Part shown: positions 12,758-19,239 of the stretch, one piece after another
Layout: the number at the start of each line of letters is the position of its first letter
How positions within the stretch are numbered: position 1 is the stretch's first letter
Assembly: GCA_937923945.1 (NCBI GenBank)
Contig: CALDWC010000105.1
Span: 1-19,680, forward strand
Reading direction: 5' to 3'
Length of the DNA stretch: 19,680 bases
Source of the DNA: an uncultured Treponema sp.
Lineage (GTDB): Bacteria > Spirochaetota > Spirochaetia > Treponematales > Treponemataceae
The notes under the pieces: model-generated
Databases searched by the model: none
What the model saw: the letters and a program-made list of their open reading frames with translations, nothing else
Told to the model about the DNA's origin: nothing
Program-made: the position numbers and the translations under genes

Positions 12758-13041
12758 CGGCGCAAGAGCGGATTTTTGAGATTATAGAACAGCTCTATAA
12801 AAATCACATTCGCGGTCTTACCAATAAAGAATTGGCGGCTTTACTGGGTACCAGCAGTGTAAACATTTGTCGCGATTTAGCGGTTTTTGAGCGTTACGGT
12901 TGGGTGTGCCGCGGTGAAAACGGTACATGGCGGTTGTCAGCAACTTTTGGCGGAATTTCCGGCGCGATTGTGAAGTCATACCAAAAAGCTCGCTTGACAT
13001 TGGCAAAGGAAGAAGCGGAATTTATCGCCGCTATGAACTAA
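12745..13041 (+). CDS. Winged-helix DNA-binding protein
   Basis: The product is 98 aa. Residues about 25-50 form a helix-turn-helix (Leu-Thr-Asn-Lys-Glu-Leu-Ala-Ala-Leu-Leu-Gly-Thr-Ser-Ser-Val-Asn-Ile-Cys-Arg-Asp) followed by a wing (Gly-Trp-Val-Cys-Arg ... Thr-Trp-Arg-Leu), in the style of IclR/DeoR-type N-terminal domains. Related small HTH proteins occur between DUF3164 and transposition genes in Mu-like phages. A regulatory role in early expression is inferred. A 16-bp perfect palindrome follows seven bases after its stop. Confidence 0.7.
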   Translation: MEKLTAQERIFEIIEQLYKNHIRGLTNKELAALLGTSSVNICRDLAVFERYGWVCRGENGTWRLSATFGGISGAIVKSYQKARLTLAKEEAEFIAAMN

Positions 13042-13047
13042 TCAAAA

Positions 13048-13063
13048 TGTGCGGCGCCGCACA
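13048..13063. promoter_or_regulatory. 16-bp perfect GC-rich palindrome
   Basis: TGTGCGGCGCCGCACA lies between the winged-helix gene and the next gene. It has no loop and no T tract, so a dimeric protein-binding site is more likely than a terminator. It stands out as GC-rich in its surroundings. Confidence 0.45.
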
Positions 13064-13089
13064 CTTTGAAACGAAATAGAGGAGTTGTT

Positions 13090-13386
13090 ATGGATACAAA
13101 AAATATTTTCAAAGATGCTGTTTTGCAAAAAGCATTAACCTATTGTGCAGAAGACATGTTCCAAAAGTTGAATAAAATGAGCGACGAAGAGTTACTGATT
13201 TATAAAGCTCAACTTGCGGTTAATGCTGCACGAGCTGGGGATAGCAATAGAGCGATGGAACTGGTACATGTTCTGATAATGCTCCGTTCGCAAATGTCGG
13301 ATTATCGGTTTAATAAAGTTTTGGGGAAGTTAAGACTTTCAAGAGAAGCGGCTAAGGAGCTGATGAAAACAGGAGTAGCGCTATGA
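13090..13386 (+). CDS. Early helical protein of unknown function
   Basis: The ATG at 13090 has AGAGGAG six bases upstream; an in-frame ATG at 13066 lacks one. The product is 98 aa, all helical, with Asp-Glu-Glu-Leu-Leu-Ile-Tyr-Lys-Ala-Gln near residue 32 and a basic C-terminus. I recognise no family. Its stop overlaps the start of the DUF3102-like gene by 4 bases, indicating coupled translation. Confidence 0.65.
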   Translation: MDTKNIFKDAVLQKALTYCAEDMFQKLNKMSDEELLIYKAQLAVNAARAGDSNRAMELVHVLIMLRSQMSDYRFNKVLGKLRLSREAAKELMKTGVAL

Positions 13387-14282
13387 GCAAAAAATCAGCA
13401 GAAAACATGAGTGAAGATGCAAAAGCAATGGATGTATATGCGGAAAAAAAAGCGCAGCAGGCTTTAGCGATACAAAATGATGATAAACGTTTTTTAGAGG
13501 ACGGAGAAACATACAATCTGCATGTATGTATGGTCAGAGCTCGCGAAAGTTTGTCACAAATTCGTAGAGGACTTTTAACACTTGGAAGCCAGCTTATCTT
13601 ATTAAAGAATCATGAAGACCATGGAAACTTTACAATGGCTGTTGAAGAGCTTGGAATTACCATTAACTTTGCGGACCGTGCAATGGTTGCGGCTCGACAG
13701 TTTGGAAATCATCCTGAAGCTGCAGACCGACTTGGTAACACAAAAATGGTGGAGCTTTCATTTTTGAGTAATGAAGAAGCTGAAGTCCTTGCTTCCGGTA
13801 AGGAAGTAGAGGGAGTTGGCACACTTGATGAGATAGAGGCAATGACAGTCCGTGAGCTTCGTGCAGCGCTTCGAGCGGAGAAGAAAAAGCGCAAGGAAGA
13901 GCGGGAAGCGCAAGAAGCTGCAATCACGCAAAAAGAGCAAAAACTGAATGAGCTTGAAATGGAGTTGCGCTACCGAGAGCCGCCGACAAAAGAGGAGCTT
14001 GCGCAGGCAAAGCTTGATGAACTTAAAAAGCGGCTTTTTCGAGAAGTGGGAGAAGCGAGCCATGCGGTACATTGTCTGATGCAGACAATCAGCGAAGCGC
14101 AGCAAATACCGGATGTCAATATCACGCAATTACAGGATTTTATTACGCTAGAGCCGGAAGACTTCCTTTCAAGTATTTTCGATTACACGGATGAGCTTGA
14201 CGATATGATTGAAAATATCCGTCCAGACCGGTCGGCAAGCGAAACGGAAGTTTTGGAAGCGGAAATAATAAACGAGGAGTAG
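13383..14282 (+). CDS. DUF3102-like coiled-coil phage protein
   Basis: The product is 299 aa. Residues about 45-125 contain the pattern seen in DUF3102-type proteins: a helix with Gly-Leu-Leu-Thr-Leu-Gly-Ser-Gln-Leu-Ile-Leu-Leu-Lys, then His-Gly-Asn-Phe, Ile-Asn-Phe-Ala-Asp-Arg-Ala, and Leu-Gly-Asn-Thr-Lys-Met. Residues about 150-215 are a charged coiled coil and the tail is acidic. Such proteins occur in phage and mobile-element early regions and are thought to bind DNA; the exact role is unknown. It lies directly before the transposase gene. Confidence 0.7.
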   Translation: MSKKSAENMSEDAKAMDVYAEKKAQQALAIQNDDKRFLEDGETYNLHVCMVRARESLSQIRRGLLTLGSQLILLKNHEDHGNFTMAVEELGITINFADRAMVAARQFGNHPEAADRLGNTKMVELSFLSNEEAEVLASGKEVEGVGTLDEIEAMTVRELRAALRAEKKKRKEEREAQEAAITQKEQKLNELEMELRYREPPTKEELAQAKLDELKKRLFREVGEASHAVHCLMQTISEAQQIPDVNITQLQDFITLEPEDFLSSIFDYTDELDDMIENIRPDRSASETEVLEAEIINEE

Positions 14283-14286
14283 CCTC

Positions 14287-15981
14287 ATGTATGAACCTTT
14301 TGTGAGCAGGATGTACGCGGCGGGAAGCGCCGCCGAGCGGAAAGCTGTTGTTGATGAAATGTGCCGGATGTTCGCTTTTTCGAGAGCGAAAGCATACAAG
14401 GTGCTAAACGAGAACGGCTGGCAGTCAGGCAGGAAGGTGAGAAAAGATGCCGGTACGAGCGGAACCGATAAAGAGGACTTAAAACTGGTTGCAGCACTTT
14501 TGCGGAAATCCTTACGCAAAAACGGCAAAGCGACTATGAGTGTACCGGTTGCGCGGTCAATCTTGCAGTCAAACGGTATCAAGATCACGATAGCCGACAG
14601 CCGCCTGCGGGAGCTTTTGGTTCAAAATAAACTTTCAATCGCTGAAGCCAAAAAACCTGCGCCGCATAGCAGAATGAGGACGCTTTACCCGAACCAAGTG
14701 CATCAAGCAGATCCGTCAATGTGTTTGATATGGTTTGCGCCGGACGGCAGTCAAAAGATGTACGATGCCGATGAAGTGTACAAAAACAAAAATCCGCGCG
14801 AAGGAAAAATGAAGTGTTGGCGCTATGTTTTAACCGACCATACTTCAAGTTCTATTTGTGTGCGCTACTATGCAGCGATGGGAGAGTCGGCTGCAAACAT
14901 GTACGACTTTTTGCTGTACGCGTGGGGGCAAAAAAAGAATCCCTTGTATGTGTTTCACGGGCTACCGGAACTTTTGGTGTGGGACTGCGGCACGGGAAAT
15001 ACGGCAAAGTCGGTTACGGCTGCGCTGACGGCACTGCATGTTGAAACGAAGCCGCACCTGCCGGGGAACCCGCGGGCAAAGGGGCAGGTCGAGGTGAGCA
15101 ATAACATTGTGGAAACGCAGTTTGAAAGCCGCTTGCGGCTTGAGCCGGTGCATAGCATTGAAGAACTAAACGAAGCGGCGGAGCGGTGGTGTGCGGCGTA
15201 CAATGCAAATATGATTCCGCACCAAGACACGAGGCTCACGCGGCACGGGAAAAAGATAGGAAGCAGAACGGAACTGTGGCAGCGGATTACGGCGGAGCAG
15301 CTTCGGGAACTTCCCGATCCTGAAATATGCCGGCAGATTTTTACGGCAGGGATTCAAAGCCGTCGCGTTGCAGGCGACCTTTCAATCAGTATAGTGCATC
15401 CGCTTGTTAAAGAATCGCGGCGGTATAGCCTTCACGGGTTTGCAGTAACGGTTGGGCAAATGGTAACCGTTCAGCCGATCCTGGTTGACACGGAGCCGAT
15501 TGTCAAAGTGAGCTTTGAATACTTGGGGCAGATTGTTGCATACGAGGTAAAGCCGATAGAGTATGACGAAAACGGCTTTGATATACAAGCGGCGGTTACC
15601 GGTAAAAATTACAAATCAGCCGGAGACACAGCACGCGAAAAAACGGCAAAAGAATTGGAGGTACTTTCGGAAGGAACGAAAGAAAAGCCGTTTACGAAAA
15701 TCACGGACGGGAAAGGCTTTGCAGCTCATTCAAATATTGATGCAAAGTCTCTCTTTTTACGGCAGCAAACCGGTGAACAGGTTGCGGTCAATACGGTCAG
15801 CGTGCATGAGATTGTAATAAGCGGAGCGGAAGCGGCGAAGCGGCTTAAAGCGCGATTGGGTTATGTTCCCGAAGGCTTTATTGATAGGATGCGGGCGGAG
15901 TACGGCAATGCGGTTCCGGCAAATATGATAGATAGTTTTGCAGCGGAATATTCGCAAAGACCCGACGCAATGCTCGGATAA
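14287..15981 (+). CDS. A: Mu-type DDE transposase (MuA)
   Basis: The product is 564 aa, preceded by GAGGAG. It carries out strand transfer for phage integration and replicative transposition. Residues 1-115 hold DNA-binding helices, including a helix-turn-helix near 20-42. The catalytic core has Asp142 (HQADPS), Asp233 (VWDCGTGN) and Glu269 (KGQVEVSN); the last two are 35 residues apart, the classic DDE spacing. A beta-barrel-like domain follows (about 360-425), then a tail that in Mu contacts MuB and ClpX. The shorter N-terminus than MuA suggests a simpler end-binding arrangement. The MuB homologue starts 58 bp later, after a hairpin. Confidence 0.95.
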   Translation: MYEPFVSRMYAAGSAAERKAVVDEMCRMFAFSRAKAYKVLNENGWQSGRKVRKDAGTSGTDKEDLKLVAALLRKSLRKNGKATMSVPVARSILQSNGIKITIADSRLRELLVQNKLSIAEAKKPAPHSRMRTLYPNQVHQADPSMCLIWFAPDGSQKMYDADEVYKNKNPREGKMKCWRYVLTDHTSSSICVRYYAAMGESAANMYDFLLYAWGQKKNPLYVFHGLPELLVWDCGTGNTAKSVTAALTALHVETKPHLPGNPRAKGQVEVSNNIVETQFESRLRLEPVHSIEELNEAAERWCAAYNANMIPHQDTRLTRHGKKIGSRTELWQRITAEQLRELPDPEICRQIFTAGIQSRRVAGDLSISIVHPLVKESRRYSLHGFAVTVGQMVTVQPILVDTEPIVKVSFEYLGQIVAYEVKPIEYDENGFDIQAAVTGKNYKSAGDTAREKTAKELEVLSEGTKEKPFTKITDGKGFAAHSNIDAKSLFLRQQTGEQVAVNTVSVHEIVISGAEAAKRLKARLGYVPEGFIDRMRAEYGNAVPANMIDSFAAEYSQRPDAMLG

Positions 15982-16024
15982 AATTTTTATTTTTTCGGAA
16001 ACTGATGTTTCCTTGCAAAAATTT
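15981..16024. repeat. Nested hairpin between transposase and MuB genes
   Basis: An outer stem AAATTTTT/AAAAATTT (15981-15988, 16017-16024) encloses GGAAAC/GTTTCC with loop TGAT (15997-16012). The inner core AAACTGATGTTT is identical to that of the hairpin at 4446-4461 before the portal gene. It lies just before the MuB ribosome site and could modulate the A/B ratio or be a dispersed repeat. Confidence 0.6.
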
Positions 16025-16039
16025 CTATAGGAGAAAAAG

Positions 16040-16900
16040 ATGCTAACACTAAAAACGATGAAACAATTTGGGTTGCCTTACGATCCGTTCGTAGGGGATG
16101 TAACAAAAGCTGAAGATGTGTACATGACCGAAGATACGAGGTTTATTGCGGAGTACCTTTATCAGACGGCGAGGATTGGCGGCATGGTGGCGCTTATCGG
16201 CGAATCGGGAAGCGGTAAGACAACAATCAGGCGGTATGCGATAGACCGCATGCAGGCGGAAGGACAAAAGGTCAGAGTGATTATTCCGCGAATAATCGAT
16301 AAGTCCCGGCTGACCGCATCGAGTATCTGCGATGCGATAATACAGGACTGTTCAGGCGAGGTGCCGAAGCGCTCCCTTGAAGCGAAGGCGCGGCAGATTG
16401 AAAGAATATTGACGAACTCAGGGCGGGCAGGTTGGAGCCATGTTTTAATGATTGAGGAAGCGCATGACTTGGCGATTCAAACGCTCAAATATTTAAAACG
16501 GTTTTGGGAACTTGAGGACGGATTTAAAAAGCTTTTGTCCATTATTTTAATCGGACAGCCTGAACTGAAAGCGAAGCTGGATGAAGCGAAAAACTGGGAA
16601 GCGCGGGAAGTGATTAGGCGGATGGAAATACTTGAACTTGAACCGCTTTCAAGCGGGAAAGAGATTGCAGCGTATTTGGAACTGAAATTTTCGCGGCTCA
16701 ATGCGGAGCGAAAATCAATAATAAGCGATGAAGGGTGCAAGGCACTTTCGATGAGATTGCGGCGGCAGCTCCGCAATCAACCGCAAGTATACAGCATAGC
16801 CTATCCGCTTTTGGTGAACAACTGGGTGCGTAAGGCGATGAACCTTGCGGTAGAATTGGGCAGCGGGATTGTCGATGCGGACATTATCAATTCGTTATAA
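16040..16900 (+). CDS. B: Transposition AAA+ ATPase (MuB-like)
   Basis: The product is 286 aa, start supported by AGGAGA. It binds target DNA and stimulates the transposase in an ATP-dependent way. Walker A is at residues 54-61 (GESGSGKT), Walker B at 135-140 (VLMIEE), and a sensor-like Ile-Leu-Ile-Gly-Gln-Pro-Glu segment follows near 170. The N-terminus lacks the separate helix-turn-helix domain of Mu MuB and looks more like ExeA/TniC-type ATPases. This variant is common in Mu-like phages outside the enterobacteria. It is downstream of MuA in the same operon. Confidence 0.93.
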   Translation: MLTLKTMKQFGLPYDPFVGDVTKAEDVYMTEDTRFIAEYLYQTARIGGMVALIGESGSGKTTIRRYAIDRMQAEGQKVRVIIPRIIDKSRLTASSICDAIIQDCSGEVPKRSLEAKARQIERILTNSGRAGWSHVLMIEEAHDLAIQTLKYLKRFWELEDGFKKLLSIILIGQPELKAKLDEAKNWEAREVIRRMEILELEPLSSGKEIAAYLELKFSRLNAERKSIISDEGCKALSMRLRRQLRNQPQVYSIAYPLLVNNWVRKAMNLAVELGSGIVDADIINSL

Positions 16901-16923
16901 AAATATTTTTAGGGGGAAAGTCA

Positions 16924-17244
16924 ATGGGTAGAAAAATTACGATTACGGTTACGGATGATCAGTATAAAAATTTAACTGAAGCAGCTCATGCGGAAGGTTT
17001 GGAACGGGTTTCGGTGCTGGTTAAAAGTCAGGCAATCAAGGGAATTGTCAACGGACGGAAATCGGAAGATGAGCGGACAATTTTAGTTCCGGTAAAAAAT
17101 TATCGGGAGCTTGCAGGTTACGCCGAAGGCAAAAAACTCGGCGGAGTTGCGACATTTGCGATGTATGCGATGGAGCAGCACATGCAGCGATATCCGCTCA
17201 CAGAGGCGCAAATATCACGGGTTAATAAATTAGTCGATTTTTAG
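16924..17244 (+). CDS. Ribbon-helix-helix-like early protein
   Basis: The product is 106 aa, preceded by GGGGGAAAG. The N-terminus, Lys-Ile-Thr-Ile-Thr-Val-Thr-Asp-Asp-Gln-Tyr-Lys-Asn-Leu, is the strand-helix opening of CopG/Arc-type DNA-binding proteins. A helical second half has a repeat-like Lys-Asn-Tyr-Arg-Glu-Leu segment. It probably binds DNA as a dimer and may regulate the operon. The 20-bp perfect dyad just after it could be its own site. Confidence 0.6.
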   Translation: MGRKITITVTDDQYKNLTEAAHAEGLERVSVLVKSQAIKGIVNGRKSEDERTILVPVKNYRELAGYAEGKKLGGVATFAMYAMEQHMQRYPLTEAQISRVNKLVDF

Positions 17245-17253
17245 ATGAAAGTC

Positions 17254-17273
17254 GCAGGGCTGTACAGCCCTGC
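17254..17273 (+). terminator. Perfect dyad, possible weak terminator or operator
   Basis: GCAGGGCTGTACAGCCCTGC is self-complementary over 20 bp and is followed by CGTTTTA. The short T tract makes it a weak terminator at best. It separates the ribbon-helix-helix gene from GemA and may adjust downstream expression or bind a dimeric regulator. Confidence 0.5.
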
Positions 17274-17292
17274 CGTTTTATGAGGGGTTTTA

Positions 17293-17745
17293 ATGAAGTC
17301 TACAAAACACGAGTACAACCGTAAAAAGCTCATCCAGCTGATCCATGTCGGTAAAAATAAAATATCGCTATCGGACGAACAGTACCGCAGTTTGCTTTTA
17401 GGCATTACCGAAAAAACGAGCTGTGCCGAAATGAATGAGGCGGAGCTCTATTGTGTGTATCGGGCAATTAAAGATTTGGGATTTCAACCGATGCGGAAAA
17501 TGACCTTGAAAGCGAATGAACTCGGAAGAGCGACGCCGGAGCAACTAAACTACATTAAAGCATTATGGGAATCAGCAGCACGGGTTAAAACGGAAGCGGC
17601 GCTGCAGGCTTTTGTTAAAAGGATCACCGGGGTTCCTTTTTTGCGATGGCTTGATGTTTATTCGGCGCAAAAGGTTATTTTAGCGCTGCGGGATATGGCG
17701 GAAAAAGCGGGTGTTGATCCCGATGAATTTATCATAAAAAAATAA
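17293..17745 (+). CDS. GemA/gp16 family protein (DUF1018)
   Basis: The product is 150 aa, with GAGGGG before the ATG. It matches the DUF1018 family (Mu gp16, also called GemA): an N-terminal Lys-Leu-Ile-Gln-Leu-Ile-His-Val-Gly segment, Leu-Ser-Asp-Glu-Gln-Tyr-Arg, Ala-Thr-Pro-Glu-Gln-Leu-Asn-Tyr-Ile-Lys, and a C-terminal Trp-Leu-Asp-Val-Tyr-Ser-Ala-Gln-Lys-Val. In Mu it alters host gene expression and DNA topology-linked functions. Its place just before Mor is as in Mu. Confidence 0.88.
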   Translation: MKSTKHEYNRKKLIQLIHVGKNKISLSDEQYRSLLLGITEKTSCAEMNEAELYCVYRAIKDLGFQPMRKMTLKANELGRATPEQLNYIKALWESAARVKTEAALQAFVKRITGVPFLRWLDVYSAQKVILALRDMAEKAGVDPDEFIIKK

Positions 17746-17760
17746 AGGCGAGGAGGAAAA

Positions 17761-18192
17761 ATGGATAACTTAATGCAGGATATGTTTAGGGATGTAGTCG
17801 AACGAGGTGTAGATAGGACTCAGGCTCTAAAAGCGTTGAGGGCATTAAGTCAGTATTATGGCGGGCAGCAGTTATATATTCCACAAAAAAAGACTGCACT
17901 TGCAGAGGAAATAATCGGTATTATGAGCGATGCAATCGGCGGAGCTGATGCGGAAAAAATGTATGCGATAATTGCACAGCTTTACGGCGGCGTTCAATGG
18001 TATGTCCCCATCGAAAAAAATGCTTTCAGGGATTTTATCGCGTTGGAAATTTTGAGCGAGTACGACGGGAGCAGAAGCTCAATGCGGGAACTGTGTCAAA
18101 AGTACGGCATATCATTCACGCAAGTGTACCGGCTCTTTTATGAGGCGCGGCAAAAAAAATTACAACAGGAACTCGAATTTCCGGAAGAATAG
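17761..18192 (+). CDS. mor: Mor-type middle transcription activator with duplicated dimer motif
   Basis: The product is 143 aa, preceded by GAGGAGG. Mor/C proteins dimerise through a Gly-Gly-x-x-x-Tyr-x-Pro strand and bind DNA by a C-terminal helix-turn-helix to recruit polymerase at promoters lacking a -35. The helix-turn-helix is at residues about 106-128. The dimer motif occurs twice, at 34-41 (GGQQLYIP) and 76-83 (GGVQWYVP), each preceded by a similar helix. Mor normally has one. A Mor (middle) role follows from its place after GemA; with no C gene visible it may drive late genes directly. Confidence 0.85.
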   Translation: MDNLMQDMFRDVVERGVDRTQALKALRALSQYYGGQQLYIPQKKTALAEEIIGIMSDAIGGADAEKMYAIIAQLYGGVQWYVPIEKNAFRDFIALEILSEYDGSRSSMRELCQKYGISFTQVYRLFYEARQKKLQQELEFPEE

Positions 18193-18242
18193 CGGTATTT
18201 TTTACTGCCGTTATAACACAAAGAGCGATGAAACCGTATAGA
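18192..18242 (+). promoter_or_regulatory. Possible Mor-dependent late promoter
   Basis: TATAGA at 18237-18242 is a fair -10, with no -35 at the right distance. An imperfect dyad GCGGTA/TACTGC lies at 18192-18208, centred about 49 bp before the predicted start. That is the general plan of activator-dependent Mu middle/late promoters. If it is used, the RNA would start only a few bases before the next gene's ATG. Confidence 0.35.
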
Positions 18243-18277
18243 CTATCAGTATATGAATACTGATAGTCTTTTTTTTT
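18241..18277 (+). terminator. Strong terminator-like hairpin containing a start codon
   Basis: GACTATCAGTAT pairs perfectly with ATACTGATAGTC around the 4-base loop ATGA, followed by nine T residues. It would end the early transcript after mor. The loop holds the ATG used by the protease gene, so the same sequence also encodes that protein's first residues. Confidence 0.85.
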
Positions 18278-19236
18278 GCTTGAACGCCGAGGGCGGGAAA
18301 GTTCCCGATAAAATACAGCTTTTACCGCAAGGAGAATTTGTGGTTGGGCGTGACGGCAGACGGTGGACAAAGCGGGATGCCGCTTTAATTGCCGCAGCTT
18401 CGAACGAATATTTACCGCAGCACATCGTTGACGAAAATCACGCAACTGATTTGAAAGCGCCGCGTGGAGAAGCTTCTCCGGCTATGGGCTGGTTTTCAAA
18501 TATCAGGGCTGAGGAAAACGGCGAAGTCTGGGCTGATGTAGCGTGGACGGCACGCGGCAAAGAAGCCTTATTAAATCAAGAATATCGGTATATATCTCCA
18601 GTTTTTGAAATGGACAAGACGGGTGAAATTACCAAGATTTTACGGGCGGCGCTGACCAATTCACCAAATCTTGAGCTTCCTGCATTAAACAGTAAACAAC
18701 CTGAGCCGGCAGGCAATCCGGCAGAGGAGAATAGTATGAATAAAGACATTTGTGCGGCTTTGGGGCTTTCTGAAACCGCAAGTGAAAATGAAGCCCTTGT
18801 CGCGATTGCTGCGTTAAAGACGCAGGCAAACAGTGCAAAGTCGGTAGACCTTGCATCTTATGCACCGCGGGCGGATTTGGCTCAAATGGAGCAGCGTGCG
18901 ACCGCAGCGGAAAAAGCACTTGCTGAACTCAATGCCGCACAGTTGAAAGAAAAAGCGGTTGCAGCCGTTGAAAAAGCCGTTACCGATCGCAAGATAGCAC
19001 CTGCAAGCAAGGATGAATATATCGCAATGTGTTCATCGGAAGAAGGGCTTGAGCGGTTTAAGCGGATTATGGCGACGAGTCCTGAAATTATTCCGAACGG
19101 CGCTTCGGGTGCTGAAGGAGAGCCGCCTCAAGCTAAAATGGTGGAACTCAATACGGAAGAAGAGTCCATTTGTAAAGCAATGGGCTACACAAAAGATGAG
19201 TGGCTTAAACTCAAAGGAAGCGAAGGAGACAAGTAG
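18253..19236 (+). CDS. I: Prohead protease (Mu gpI-like)
   Basis: The product is 327 aa. The N-terminal 150 residues follow the Mu protease I pattern: Leu-Asn-Ala-Glu-Gly, Pro-Asp-Lys-Ile-Gln-Leu-Leu-Pro, a Gly-Arg-Asp-Gly-Arg block, His63 in Asp-Glu-Asn-His-Ala, Ala-Met-Gly-Trp, and a Glu-Tyr-Arg-Tyr-Ile-Ser-Pro segment near residue 115. It processes capsid proteins and the scaffold during assembly. The opening Met-Asn-Thr is kept in relatives as I recall them, which supports the start at 18253 despite its lying in a hairpin loop with no ribosome site nearby. The second half is the scaffold region, which has its own start. Confidence 0.88.
   Translation: MNTDSLFFCLNAEGGKVPDKIQLLPQGEFVVGRDGRRWTKRDAALIAAASNEYLPQHIVDENHATDLKAPRGEASPAMGWFSNIRAEENGEVWADVAWTARGKEALLNQEYRYISPVFEMDKTGEITKILRAALTNSPNLELPALNSKQPEPAGNPAEENSMNKDICAALGLSETASENEALVAIAALKTQANSAKSVDLASYAPRADLAQMEQRATAAEKALAELNAAQLKEKAVAAVEKAVTDRKIAPASKDEYIAMCSSEEGLERFKRIMATSPEIIPNGASGAEGEPPQAKMVELNTEEESICKAMGYTKDEWLKLKGSEGDK
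18736..19236 (+). CDS. Z: Internal in-frame start: scaffold protein (Mu gpZ-like)
   Basis: An ATG at 18736, in the protease frame (codon 162), has AGGAGA seven bases upstream. It would give a 166-aa protein: an Ala/Glu/Lys-rich helical core (about residues 35-85) and a C-terminal Lys-Ala-Met-Gly-Tyr-Thr-Lys-Asp-Glu-Trp segment. In Mu, gene Z is likewise the nested 3' part of I and makes the capsid scaffold. The good ribosome site here, against none at the outer start, predicts scaffold in excess of protease. Confidence 0.75.
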   Translation: MNKDICAALGLSETASENEALVAIAALKTQANSAKSVDLASYAPRADLAQMEQRATAAEKALAELNAAQLKEKAVAAVEKAVTDRKIAPASKDEYIAMCSSEEGLERFKRIMATSPEIIPNGASGAEGEPPQAKMVELNTEEESICKAMGYTKDEWLKLKGSEGDK

Positions 19237-19239
19237 GCT

